The notes under the pieces were generated by a model that worked only from the letters and a program-made list of their open reading frames with translations, did not search any database and was not told the DNA's origin. 64,000 nucleotides of DNA from NCBI GenBank assembly GCA_039586035.1, contig JBDHLD010000028.1, positions 19,209-83,208 on the forward strand. Reading direction: 5' to 3'. The translations under genes were made by a program, and so were the position numbers. Position 1 is the stretch's first letter; each line of letters opens with the position of its first letter. Below are positions 8,821-16,712 of the stretch, one piece after another. This stretch comes from JBDHHQ01 sp039586035. GTDB taxonomy: Bacteria > Gemmatimonadota > Gemmatimonadetes > Longimicrobiales > Gaopeijiaceae.

Positions 8821-10582
8821 CGGCGGCGCGCGGCGCGCGCCGCCCAGCGCACCGGGTGCGGTGCCGGTGATCGGATGGAGTGTCGCGTCCCGGTGCGGCC
8901 TGGGCAGGATGGTCGCCGGAATCGCCGCAGTCAGTCTCGTGGCCGGCGCCCTGTCGCCCCTGTCGGGTCAGCTGGCGGCACCGCGACCGTTCGAAGCCGC
9001 TTCACTCGTCCCGTGGGATGTGCCCCTTCCCGCCGACACGACGACCACCGGGGGCCCGGAGGCTGATTCCGCTGACGCCACGGTGGCCGAGCAGCTCGTT
9101 GCGGGTGCCCGGCTCAGGACTCCTCCGCCGGGTCGACCGGGTGGTGCGCCCAACCAGCAGGCCCCCCAAGGTTTCCCTGCCAACGCCGACGCGTGGGGCG
9201 CCTCGCCCAACGTCGCCCTGGGCATCGGCGAGATCCTGATCGTGAACGCGGTCCCGTGGGCGTTCAACGAGTACGTGCGGAACGCCAACTTCTCGCAGGT
9301 GAACCCCCGGAGCTGGTACGAGAACATCGAGCACGGGTTCACGTGGGACGACAACAACTTCTCCACGAACATGTTCGCCCACCCGTATCACGGGAACCTG
9401 TACTACAACTCCGGGCGATCCAACGGACTGAGCTACTGGCAGTCGGTGCCCTTCGCCTTTGGGGGCAGCCTGATCTGGGAGTACTTCGGGGAGACCCATC
9501 CACCGGCCATCAACGACTGGATCCATACCAGTATCGGCGGCATCGCCATCGGGGAGTCGCTTTACAGGATCTCCTCGACCGTGCTGGACAATCAGGCCAC
9601 GGGAAGCGAGCGCGTCTGGCGCGAGATCGGCGCCGCCGCCATGAACCCCGTCCGGGCCTTCAACCGCCTGGTCACCGGCCGGATCGGCAAGGTCTACGAC
9701 AACCCCACGGATCCCTGGGACCACCTCCCGCCCCACCTCTCCAACGTCCTGAGCGCGGGGGTGCGGGTGATCCAGGACGAGGGCAGGGAACGGACCGACG
9801 AGGAGGGCAACGTCGTCAACGAGGGCGCGCAGGTCGGCGCGTTCTTCGAGGTTGACTTCCAGTTCGGCGGTCCGTTCCAGATCGACCGCAAGAAGCCGTT
9901 CGACTACTTCGTGTGGGGGCTCCAGATCAACACGAAGGACAAGCAGGCCATTGGCCGTTGGCAGATCCGTGGCAGCTTGACGCACTGGGACCTGAAGCGT
10001 TCCGAGAAGGTCCATCACAGGATCTTCCTCTCCCAGGACTACGATTACTTCAACAACAACGCCTACGAGTTCGGGGGTCAGAGCGTCAGCGGCGTCCTGG
10101 TCTCGGGGTGGCAGCTGTCTCCGCGCTGGCAGCTCCTCACGGGGGTGAACGCCACGGGCATGATCCTCGGCGCGGTGAACTTCGACGGGGCCAGCCTACA
10201 GGATTTCCCGACTCAAGAGCGGCTGAGAGAGTACGACTTCGGTCCGGGCGTTGGCACGCAGCTCGGTGGGTCGCTGGTACGGGACGCCACCCGACTGGTG
10301 GATCTCTCGTACCGGGTCACGTGGCTGTGGACCGTGAACGGGGCCGTGCTCACGACCGAGGACGGGCAGGTGGAGGACAACGCGCGCCACCGCATCCAGA
10401 TGATCCGGGCGCGCTTCCGCGTCCCGATTCACCGGAACTTCCACCTGGGCGCCGATTGGACCGGCTTCTTCCGGGACACCCGGTTCGACGATCCGGACTT
10501 TGCCGACGACCTGCACCAGTTCACCCGGGAGTTTCGGGTCTTCGGCGCCTGGAGCGTGGGCCGGGGCTCCGCGGAGCGGTAG
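8795..10582 (+). CDS. DUF3943-type envelope protein
   Basis: Up to 595 residues. GTG 8795 overlaps the previous gene by 26 bases and has a weak GGGGA upstream; GTG 8867 or ATG 8909 are equally possible and give a cleaner signal peptide ending at LSGQ. The mature protein has the DUF3943 pattern: an Asn-rich, aromatic block (NNFSTNMFAHPYHGNLYYN) followed by HTSIGGIAIGESLYR, then beta-strand-rich sequence to the end. DUF3943 proteins are predicted envelope proteins of unknown function in diderm bacteria. Being cotranscribed with the preceding barrel protein suggests an outer-membrane location. Confidence 0.65.
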   Translation: MSESTGIPNGGARRAPPSAPGAVPVIGWSVASRCGLGRMVAGIAAVSLVAGALSPLSGQLAAPRPFEAASLVPWDVPLPADTTTTGGPEADSADATVAEQLVAGARLRTPPPGRPGGAPNQQAPQGFPANADAWGASPNVALGIGEILIVNAVPWAFNEYVRNANFSQVNPRSWYENIEHGFTWDDNNFSTNMFAHPYHGNLYYNSGRSNGLSYWQSVPFAFGGSLIWEYFGETHPPAINDWIHTSIGGIAIGESLYRISSTVLDNQATGSERVWREIGAAAMNPVRAFNRLVTGRIGKVYDNPTDPWDHLPPHLSNVLSAGVRVIQDEGRERTDEEGNVVNEGAQVGAFFEVDFQFGGPFQIDRKKPFDYFVWGLQINTKDKQAIGRWQIRGSLTHWDLKRSEKVHHRIFLSQDYDYFNNNAYEFGGQSVSGVLVSGWQLSPRWQLLTGVNATGMILGAVNFDGASLQDFPTQERLREYDFGPGVGTQLGGSLVRDATRLVDLSYRVTWLWTVNGAVLTTEDGQVEDNARHRIQMIRARFRVPIHRNFHLGADWTGFFRDTRFDDPDFADDLHQFTREFRVFGAWSVGRGSAER

Positions 10583-10609
10583 CGTGACGCGCCGGCGGGA
10601 GCCGCAGCT

Positions 10610-11323
10610 GTGGAGTCACAGGCCTTCTCACTCACGGCGCTAGCCCACCGCGCAATCGCCGTGCGGGCTTGCGTGCCTCTTCGCTCGACTGGTCACCGCA
10701 CCAGGGCGATCCCATTCCTGCTCTGTGTCTTCGTCGCGGCCTCCGCCGTCACGGCGGCCTCCGCTTCGGGACAGGCCGTTGAAGGGACGCCCGGCGGGGC
10801 GATCTCCGGAGGCGTTCTGGGCGCCTACTCCGGCGGCATGCTCGGTCTCGTCGGCTCCCTGATCCCCTGTGGCCAGACGATGGCGGGTCCCACGTGCTCG
10901 GCCTGGGTAGCGGGAATCGGCGGCGTGGTGGGCGCGACGGCTGGGGCGACCCTTGGCGCGGCCGACGACGAGCGCTTCGTCCGCCGGGTGGAGGCCGGGA
11001 TGATCGGCGCGGCGGCCGGCGCCGTGGTCGGCTACGCACTGAAGGGGGTTGTGCGCCAGTACGGTTGGCTGGACGTGGTGTCCGGCGCCGCGATCGGCCT
11101 GGCCGTGGGATCGTCTGCCAAGGGGGCCGCCATCGGCCTCGGCGCGGGGGCCCTGGCGGGCGGGGTGCTCCTCGCCGCCGTGCCGCGGGTGCGCGTCACG
11201 GACGCCGTGGCCGTGAGCGCGGCCGGCCTCGCGCTGGGAGGGATCCTCGGCTGGGTCAACGACGCCGTGCGCGCCAACGAGGCGTCGATCACGCCGGTGT
11301 TTTCGGTGACCTGGACGCCGTGA
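10610..11323 (+). CDS. Glycine-zipper-rich hypothetical membrane protein
   Basis: 237 residues from GTG 10610. After an N-terminal hydrophobic segment (about residues 36-52, probable signal peptide ending at ASGQ) the protein is a run of Gly/Ala-rich hydrophobic segments: GGVLGAYSGGMLGLVGSL, GGVVGATAGATLGA, GMIGAAAGAVVGYALKG, GAAIGLAVGSSAKGAAIG. These look like glycine-zipper helices. No known function is recognised. Its stop overlaps the start of the next gene (GTGA), so both are co-translated. Confidence 0.6.
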   Translation: MESQAFSLTALAHRAIAVRACVPLRSTGHRTRAIPFLLCVFVAASAVTAASASGQAVEGTPGGAISGGVLGAYSGGMLGLVGSLIPCGQTMAGPTCSAWVAGIGGVVGATAGATLGAADDERFVRRVEAGMIGAAAGAVVGYALKGVVRQYGWLDVVSGAAIGLAVGSSAKGAAIGLGAGALAGGVLLAAVPRVRVTDAVAVSAAGLALGGILGWVNDAVRANEASITPVFSVTWTP

Positions 11324-12462
11324 GGTTCGGGACCGCGGGCTGGGTGGCGGTGGCGTCGTCATCGCTCCTGACCGGTTGCGCTCTGGGTTACACGATGGGG
11401 GCGGCGGAGCCGGATCCGGTCTGCCCGGGAGCCACGTCGAATCCTTCGACCGCTGCCCAGGCCGATCGCTCCGGCGCGCTCATCAGCTGGTTTGGGCCTA
11501 CCAACAGCGGCGACCGGACCAAACTGGACGCGTGGTGCACCACTGTGGGCGCGCCCGTCGTTCGCCTGGATCCGAAGGAACCGGTGGTCCACGCACGCAA
11601 GCCATCGACGCTCACCGTCGTCGCGTGGAATGTCTCGGTGGGTACGGCGGACGTGCCGGCCTTCCTCGAAGCGGAGCTGGGTCATGAATGCAGGGCAGGG
11701 CGGGCGCCGCCGGAAGACCGTCGACCCTTCGTGCTCCTGCTGCAGGAGGCCTTCCGCCGGTCCGACCGAATACCAGACCTGCTCCCGCAGCCCACCATTC
11801 CGTGGCGGCTGGGTCCGGAGGAGCGGCCTGGCGAGATCCTGGACATCGGCCAGATCGCCGAGCGCTGTGGACTGTCACTGGTGTACGTGCCGTCGTCGAG
11901 GAACGGCCCGCAGACCGAGGACGGCCTGCGCGAGGACCGGGGCAACGCCGTGCTGTCGACGCTTCCACTGGAGGAGCCCACGGCCATCGAGCTCCCCTTC
12001 GAGGCGGGCAGGAAGGTGGCCGTGGCGGCCACCGTGGCCGGCCCGGACGGGCCGATCCGAGTGGTCAGCCTACACCTCGACGTGGCCTCAACGCTGCTCC
12101 GCACGCTGCTGACCGGGAACGGTACGAGGATCCGCCAGGCTGAGGCGTTGGCCGATGCCCTGGACGTCATCGGGCCTGCGCTTCCGACCGTCGCGGGGGG
12201 CGACTTCAACACCTGGTCGGAGACGGAGACGGCGCTTCGCCGTTTCGCCGTGCGGTTTCCCGACTCGCCGCCTGCCGACCCGACCCCTACGCGCACGCAT
12301 TTTCCCACCGACCACATCTTCTTCCGCCGGGGAGAGGCCGACGGGGGGGGCGCCACGGAGAACTACCGACGCGTGCAGGAACGCTACCACTCCGACCACC
12401 ACGCCCGCGTGCTGGAGTTGAGGGCGTCGGCTCCTGCTCAGGGCGACCCTTCTCCGAGGTAG
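11320..12462 (+). CDS. Endonuclease/exonuclease/phosphatase-fold lipoprotein
   Basis: About 380 residues from a GTG inside the previous stop codon; the frame is open further upstream but that part only mirrors the preceding gene. A lipoprotein signal with Cys20 (LLTGC) begins the protein. The rest follows the EEP fold: TVVAWNVSVG, then the metal-binding Glu in LLLQEAF, then GNAVLST, VVSLHLDVAS, GGDFNTWSET and a final SDHHA. These are the catalytic blocks of Mg-dependent phosphodiesterases, so an active envelope-bound nuclease or phosphatase is likely. The substrate is unknown. Its end overlaps the convergent small membrane-protein gene by 25 bases. Confidence 0.75.
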   Translation: MRFGTAGWVAVASSSLLTGCALGYTMGAAEPDPVCPGATSNPSTAAQADRSGALISWFGPTNSGDRTKLDAWCTTVGAPVVRLDPKEPVVHARKPSTLTVVAWNVSVGTADVPAFLEAELGHECRAGRAPPEDRRPFVLLLQEAFRRSDRIPDLLPQPTIPWRLGPEERPGEILDIGQIAERCGLSLVYVPSSRNGPQTEDGLREDRGNAVLSTLPLEEPTAIELPFEAGRKVAVAATVAGPDGPIRVVSLHLDVASTLLRTLLTGNGTRIRQAEALADALDVIGPALPTVAGGDFNTWSETETALRRFAVRFPDSPPADPTPTRTHFPTDHIFFRRGEADGGGATENYRRVQERYHSDHHARVLELRASAPAQGDPSPR

Positions 12463-12749
12463 CTCCTGGCACTTTGGGCCAGCTCGCCCATTGGACCCGC
12501 CGCCCGATCCTCGGAGCGGTCGAGGACTGGTTCGGTCTTCGGAGCAGCGAGCTCCCGGTAGAAGTCCCGCTCGGCCTCCAGACGATGGAAGCGACTGGCG
12601 AGATCCTCCACCGTCTCCCGGACCCTGGCCAGCTCAACTCGCATATCGTCGTTGGCGTCCCAGCCACGGTCGCCGCGTAACCGCCTGCGGGATCGACCCA
12701 TGATGGCGAACGCCGCGAAGACCAGCAGAAAGAGCATTACCGTCGACAT
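12438..12749 (-). CDS. Small single-pass membrane protein with coiled coil
   Basis: 103 residues: one N-terminal membrane helix (about residues 3-17), a basic stop-transfer stretch (GRSRRRLRGDR), then a heptad-like amphipathic helix (VRETVEDLASRFHRLEAERDFY) and an acidic tail. The overall layout is like PspB-type or envelope-stress small proteins, but I see no specific family match. It starts 6 bases after the PadR gene stop with a strong GGAGGG ribosome site lying in the end of padR. It is thus a PadR-operon member and possibly the regulated target. Confidence 0.6.
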   Translation of the reverse strand: MSTVMLFLLVFAAFAIMGRSRRRLRGDRGWDANDDMRVELARVRETVEDLASRFHRLEAERDFYRELAAPKTEPVLDRSEDRAAGPMGELAQSARSYLGEGSP

Positions 12750-12755
12750 CTCGCC

Positions 12756-13349
12756 TCACCCCTCCTTCGACGCGTTCTCACGTGCGCCGGCCGAGGCGCC
12801 CCTACGCGCGCGGCGCATCTCCCGGTTGGCCCGTTCGAGCACCTCGATCATGCCGTCCAGGGTCTCCCGGCTGGCCGGGCCGCGCATGGCGCCCTCGAAG
12901 GTCGTCTGAGCCAACCGGCGAAACGCCCGGGAGAGGTCCCGCATGCCGTCGCCGAAGAAGGTTCCGGTGAAGTTGGCGACCCGCTCGAACACGTCGTCGA
13001 CGGTGTCCTCGTTCTCCGCCAGGTAGTCGCGCCCTGCCTCGGTGATCCGATAGACGCGCTTGCCCTCCGCCTTGTCCGAGGTCAGGTAGCCTTCGTCCTC
13101 GAGCATCTGCAGGGTGGGGTAGACGGAGCCCGGGCTCGCCTGGTACGCGCCGTGAGACTCTTCTTCCAGGGCTTTCATGACCTCATAGCCGTGCATGGGG
13201 CGGTCGGCGATGAGGCGCAGAATTACGAACTTGAGGTCGCCGCGCTCGAAGACCCGCCACTTGAAACGCCGGCCCCGCTTGCGCCGGTGGCGGGGTGGGC
13301 CGAAGCCGAACCCGAATCCGAAGTCGAAGCAATCGTCGAAGTCGCGCAT
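12756..13349 (-). CDS. PadR family transcriptional regulator
   Basis: About 197 residues; ATG 13349 is preceded by GAGGGG at good spacing. After an odd Gly/Phe-alternating and Arg-rich N-terminus (residues 1-35) comes the PadR winged helix, with MHGYEVMKALEEES, the PGSVYPTLQMLEDEGYL recognition segment and GKRVYRITEAGRDYL. A C-terminal helical region (about 110-185) would dimerise. PadR proteins usually repress their own operon. The start is followed upstream by three copies of a CGATATATCG-like box (13378-13412), a good candidate operator. The downstream partner is a small membrane protein. Confidence 0.85.
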   Translation of the reverse strand: MRDFDDCFDFGFGFGFGPPRHRRKRGRRFKWRVFERGDLKFVILRLIADRPMHGYEVMKALEEESHGAYQASPGSVYPTLQMLEDEGYLTSDKAEGKRVYRITEAGRDYLAENEDTVDDVFERVANFTGTFFGDGMRDLSRAFRRLAQTTFEGAMRGPASRETLDGMIEVLERANREMRRARRGASAGARENASKEG

Positions 13350-13377
13350 GGTGTTCACCCCTCGTTGAATCTCCCGC

Positions 13378-13412
13378 CGATATATCTTCCGATATGTCGT
13401 ACCGATATATCG
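13378..13412. promoter_or_regulatory. Candidate PadR operator: three CGATATATCG-like boxes
   Basis: CGATATATC at 13378-13386, CGATATGTCG at 13390-13399 and a perfect 10-base palindrome CGATATATCG at 13403-13412. Start-to-start spacing is 12 and 13 bases, about one helical turn each. The AT-rich boxes stand out in a very GC-rich region and lie just upstream of the padR start. PadR repressors are known to bind AT-rich palindromes in their own promoter; the assignment here is inference. Confidence 0.55.
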
Positions 13413-13658
13413 AAAAGTAACCGAGGGCCGCTGTCGCAGCAAGCGGAGTGCGTGGCCGCGCCCGAACACGGGGATTGCCGCGGTCAGGCAACATCGCGCG
13501 CCGGGGCGGCAACACTGTGAGGTGGCTCAAGGCCATCATTTGTAACGATTTGGGCCAGTGTGAGGCGTTTCTGGCTCTGGTCCGGAAGATGCTGGCCCAT
13601 GTAGGGTCCAAGGGTTATCCTGTCCCTATCGCACTCGCCTGACACAGCGGGAGAATCC

Positions 13659-13664
13659 AGGAGG
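13659..13664 (+). promoter_or_regulatory. Ribosome binding site that sets the receiver start
   Basis: A perfect AGGAGG ends 5 bases before the GTG at 13670. An earlier in-frame GTG at 13664 overlaps this site and so is unlikely to be used. Confidence 0.7.
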
Positions 13665-13669
13665 TGTCA

Positions 13670-14089
13670 GTGGCCCACGCGGCTCCCACAGGGGATCAGG
13701 GCCCCCGTACGCTGCTACTCGTCGACGATGACGACGACCTTCGCCGGACGTTGGTCTCCGCGCTGAAGAAGGGTGGCTACCGCGTCATCGATGCGGACTC
13801 CGCGGAGCGCGGACTCCAGCTCGCCGAGACGGCCAAAGAACCCATCGACCTGGCATTTCTGGACATCATGCTGCCTGACTCGTGGGGCGCGCAGCTCGTA
13901 CCGGCCCTACGGATGGCCCACCCGGACATCCGCGTGATCTTCACGTCGGGCTACACCGACACCGACCCCATTCTCCGGGCGGCCATCGGCGGTGAAACGG
14001 CCTTCCTCCCCAAGCCGTTCGACGTGGACGAGCTGCTGGCGTTGGTGGAAGAGGTCCTGGATGCCGAGGCCGGTCCGGGCCAACGCTGA
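13670..14089 (+). CDS. Orphan single-domain response regulator
   Basis: 139 residues, a stand-alone CheY-like receiver without output domain. The acidic pocket is LLLVDDDDD near the N-terminus, the phospho-acceptor Asp is in LAFLDIMLP, the Thr/Ser switch is IFTSGYTD and the Lys is in LPKPFD. The start is decided by AGGAGG 5 bases upstream. No kinase is adjacent; the HDOD/hybrid-kinase operon 2.3 kb downstream is a possible partner. An intrinsic hairpin follows the gene. Confidence 0.85.
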   Translation: MAHAAPTGDQGPRTLLLVDDDDDLRRTLVSALKKGGYRVIDADSAERGLQLAETAKEPIDLAFLDIMLPDSWGAQLVPALRMAHPDIRVIFTSGYTDTDPILRAAIGGETAFLPKPFDVDELLALVEEVLDAEAGPGQR

Positions 14090-14116
14090 TCCACGAGTTC
14101 GCATGCGACGCCGAAG

Positions 14117-14145
14117 CGCCGGCGCCCCGAGCGGGGTCGCCGGCG
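14117..14145. terminator. Hairpin, probable bidirectional terminator
   Basis: A GC-rich stem, CGCCGGCG-CCCC pairing with GGGG-(T)-CGCCGGCG around a GAG-containing loop, is followed by TGTTCTATT. It lies between the receiver gene and the convergent thioredoxin-like gene and could serve both strands. Confidence 0.55.
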
Positions 14146-14196
14146 TGTTCTATTCCGGCCGACGCTCTCTTTCCGTGTGGGGGAAGGGCGGGTGCC

Positions 14197-14844
14197 TCAA
14201 CCCTTCGTGCAGATCGACTGGCCGGCGGCCGCGGCCTCGATGACGGCGAGGACTTCGTCGAGCGTGGAGCGGCCGGCGTCGTCCTTGTACCACGCCATCT
14301 TCTGTGGCATGAAGTCGTCGCCCAGACCCTCACGGTTCTCCAGAGCCCACGCCTGGAGACTGGAGGGCCGCTCGACCCAGCAGCCGACCTCCTCGTAGGC
14401 GTCGTCGAGAACGAGGACCGTAGGCGTCGCCGGGCGCCCGTCGGGCGTCAGGTGCGCTTCCATGATGGCCTCTCCAACTTCGGAGTCCACGACTCGAAGC
14501 TCGATGGCGGGCACGGCGTCAGCGAGGAGGGCCAGAAAAGGGATGGTGTTGACGGAATCGCTGCACCAGTCCTCGGCGATGGCCAAGATCCGCCAGCTGC
14601 CGTCGACGGCTCGTGCGCGCTCCAGGATGTCGGCAGGCACCGAACTCTCACCGTAATGCTCGGTCCACAGGTTCTTCCGCCGCGTCGCTTGATCCAGGAA
14701 ATCCTGGAAGGTCACACCCTGCTCGTAGATCTCCTGAAGCGACGCGTCAGCGTATTCGCCCCGCTCGCCTGGGCCGCACGCCGGCAGCACGGCAGCCGGC
14801 AGCATGACCAGCCCGGCGAGCGCCAAGGTGGGTAGCGCCGTCAC
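14197..14844 (-). CDS. Thioredoxin-like lipoprotein with WCSD motif
   Basis: About 215 residues from GTG 14844, which overlaps the stop of the upstream aminotransferase gene. The start gives a lipoprotein signal with Cys23 (VLPAC). The body matches a thioredoxin-fold family (Thioredoxin_9 type): AIAEDWCSDSVNTIPFL at about 89-105, then ATPTVLVLDDAYEEVGCW. The usual CxxC is replaced by WCSD, so only one active-site Cys (Cys94) is present, as is common in this family. The upstream frame continues to 15003 but is only a mirror of the aminotransferase gene. It is probably an exported redox or sulfur-handling partner of the co-expressed enzyme. Confidence 0.75.
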   Translation of the reverse strand: MTALPTLALAGLVMLPAAVLPACGPGERGEYADASLQEIYEQGVTFQDFLDQATRRKNLWTEHYGESSVPADILERARAVDGSWRILAIAEDWCSDSVNTIPFLALLADAVPAIELRVVDSEVGEAIMEAHLTPDGRPATPTVLVLDDAYEEVGCWVERPSSLQAWALENREGLGDDFMPQKMAWYKDDAGRSTLDEVLAVIEAAAAGQSICTKG

Positions 14845-16163
14845 GCGCTCCCCTGCGTCGGTACGCCGTGGCGCGCTGCATGAGTCATGGCGTCGATGAA
14901 GCGATCCAGCTCTTCCCGCGTCGTGTAGACGCTGGGAGAGACCCGGATCCCGGGGCACTCCTCGTGCCCGATGCCCACTGTGAAGATCCGGTGCTCGGCC
15001 CAAAGCCAGGCCGCCAGGTCTCCGGGGGTCGTGCCCTCGATCCCCACATTGGCGATGCCGCAGGCGAAGCCGGGTCGGAGGCTGGTATTCAGGTAGACGC
15101 CGTCGAGCTCCAGCAGTGGTTTTGTCCAGTAGTCCCTGAGGTAGACGAGCCTCGCAGCCTTCCGGGCTCCGCCGATGGCCTGATGAAACGTCAGCGCCTC
15201 GGCGACGGCCAGGAAGTTGGCCTCCGGGTGCGTTCCGATCTCCTCGAACTTCCGGATGTCCTCGTCCTTGGCTTCAGGGGCCGCCATCAGGGGCCAGACG
15301 CCAGCGATCTCGTCCCGCCGCACGTAGAGCAGCCCGTTGCCGATAGGGGCGAAGAGCCACTTGTGAAGGCTGGTGGAGTAGTTGTCGCAGTCGAGGTCGG
15401 AGATCTTGAAGTCGAAGTGCGCCAGGGCGTGCGCGCCGTCCACGATCACGGGGATCCCACGCGCCCGTGCCATGGTCACCACGTCCCGCACCGGAAGGAT
15501 CTGGCCCGTGATGTTGATCATGTGGCACATGAGGATCAGGCGCGTCCGATCGGTGATGGCCGCCTCGAAGCGCCGGACGACTTCTGCGTCGTCTTCGGCC
15601 GGCGTGGGGATCATGATCTGCTTGAGCACGACCCCCTCCCTCCGCTCGCGTTGGCGGAAGGTGGTGATCATACGTCCATAGTCCTGGGTCGTGGTCACGA
15701 TCTCGTCGCCCGCACGCAAGTCGTGCCCGAACTGCAGGATCTGCAGGCTCTCGGAGGCGTTGCGCGTCATCGCCACCTCCTCCGTGTCCACGCCCCACTC
15801 CCGGGCCATGCGCTGGCGCACGCCCTCGCGCTGTGGCTCGAGAATCTGCCACCCGTTGTAGACGGGCATCTGGTTGGCGAAGTCGAGGTGCCGCTTCATG
15901 GCGTCCAGCGCGAAGGTCGGAGCCGGGCTGACGCCACCGTTGTTCAGGTTGACCAGGCTACGGTCTACCGTGAAGGCCTGCTGGACGCGAACCCAGAAGT
16001 CCTCGTCGTCGGCCGTCGCCGCCGCGCCGCCCGGATGATCGAACAGGTCACGGATCCGCTCGGGCCAATCGGGGCGGAATCGTGGGGGAGTGAGAGGGAC
16101 ACCGGCCACCGCTGCCGCTGCGGGGATAGCCATCACGCCCAGGAACTGCCGACGGCTCTGCAT
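14841..16163 (-). CDS. Tat-exported class V aminotransferase
   Basis: 440 residues. The N-terminus SRRQFLG followed by a hydrophobic Ala-rich stretch is a twin-arginine signal. The remainder is a fold-type I PLP enzyme of class V (isopenicillin-N epimerase / cysteine desulfurase-like): NNGGVSPAP, the aspartate in VIVDGAHALAHFDF (Asp242), and the PLP lysine in TSLHKW (Lys268). Export of a PLP enzyme is unusual and fits similar Tat-dependent epimerase-like proteins in several phyla. It is coupled to the thioredoxin-like lipoprotein downstream (GTGA overlap). The substrate is unknown; a sulfur- or amino-acid-processing role in the periplasm is inference. Confidence 0.85.
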   Translation of the reverse strand: MQSRRQFLGVMAIPAAAAVAGVPLTPPRFRPDWPERIRDLFDHPGGAAATADDEDFWVRVQQAFTVDRSLVNLNNGGVSPAPTFALDAMKRHLDFANQMPVYNGWQILEPQREGVRQRMAREWGVDTEEVAMTRNASESLQILQFGHDLRAGDEIVTTTQDYGRMITTFRQRERREGVVLKQIMIPTPAEDDAEVVRRFEAAITDRTRLILMCHMINITGQILPVRDVVTMARARGIPVIVDGAHALAHFDFKISDLDCDNYSTSLHKWLFAPIGNGLLYVRRDEIAGVWPLMAAPEAKDEDIRKFEEIGTHPEANFLAVAEALTFHQAIGGARKAARLVYLRDYWTKPLLELDGVYLNTSLRPGFACGIANVGIEGTTPGDLAAWLWAEHRIFTVGIGHEECPGIRVSPSVYTTREELDRFIDAMTHAARHGVPTQGSA

Positions 16164-16244
16164 GACCGATCTCCTTGGGTCTGTAAACGTCGCGTCGGGG
16201 CCGCTTCAGGTATACCCACGCGGGCCCCGGTTGTCCACCCGCCG

Positions 16245-16274
16245 TTCAAGTGTGGCGGGGGCTCTCCCGATACT
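16245..16274 (+). promoter_or_regulatory. Possible promoter of the HDOD/kinase operon
   Basis: TTCAAG (16245-16250) and GATACT (16269-16274) are separated by 18 bases, about 90 bases before the first start codon. Both hexamers are only moderate matches to a sigma-70 consensus. Confidence 0.3.
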
Positions 16275-16361
16275 GGTCCACAAGGTCATCTTCGCAGTCC
16301 CGGGCAGGCTTGCGGCGACTCGCGGAGCATCTTCGAGCACGAGATCAGAGGGAACCGAGCG

Positions 16362-16712
16362 ATGGCCGTTTTGAGCGTCGACCACGCCGAGCCGGGCATG
16401 GTCCTGGCGGCGGCGGTGACCGATCGGCAAGGCCGACTGCTGATCCCACAGGGCAAAGAGCTGAGCGAGCGCCACGTCCAGGCCCTGAAGATGTGGGGTG
16501 TGGCGCAGATCGATGTCGAGGGCGAGGGCGATGCAGCCGACGCCTTCGCTGCGGTCGAACCCGAGGTCCTGCAAGAAGCCGAAGCGACACTGGAGTCACG
16601 CTTCGCACGGGTCGATCGAAGCCATCCGTTCCTCGAACAGCTCTTCCAGTACTGTGTCAACCGCAAAGCACGCGGCCTTCAAAAGGACAGGGAGGCGGAC
16701 CATGCCGCGTAG
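16362..16712 (+). CDS. Small conserved protein linked to HDOD signalling
   Basis: 116 residues. The first 55 match a short conserved module found with HDOD and HD-GYP proteins: EPGMVLAAAVTDRQGRLLIP, then ELSERHVQALKMWGV. This module resembles the region preceding HD-GYP or HDOD domains in other proteins. The rest is helical, ending in a Cys- and Arg-containing tail. ATG 16362 follows GAGGGAACC. The stop lies 8 bases inside the following HDOD gene. I infer a partner or sensor role for the HDOD protein. Confidence 0.65.
   Translation: MAVLSVDHAEPGMVLAAAVTDRQGRLLIPQGKELSERHVQALKMWGVAQIDVEGEGDAADAFAAVEPEVLQEAEATLESRFARVDRSHPFLEQLFQYCVNRKARGLQKDREADHAA

Larger units (their letters stand above)
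13350..13669. other. Divergent intergenic region between padR and receiver gene
   Basis: 320 bases. Besides the triple CGATATATCG-like boxes near padR, the remainder (13420-13655) has lower coding character and no clear hairpin, tRNA or conserved frame. It must carry the promoter of the receiver gene, but no convincing -35/-10 pair is visible. Confidence 0.4.

Noticed and set aside
14868..16712. 614-residue plus-strand frame
   Set aside because: Its first 500 residues are antisense to the clear class V aminotransferase; only the last 116 residues, from 16362, are a real gene.
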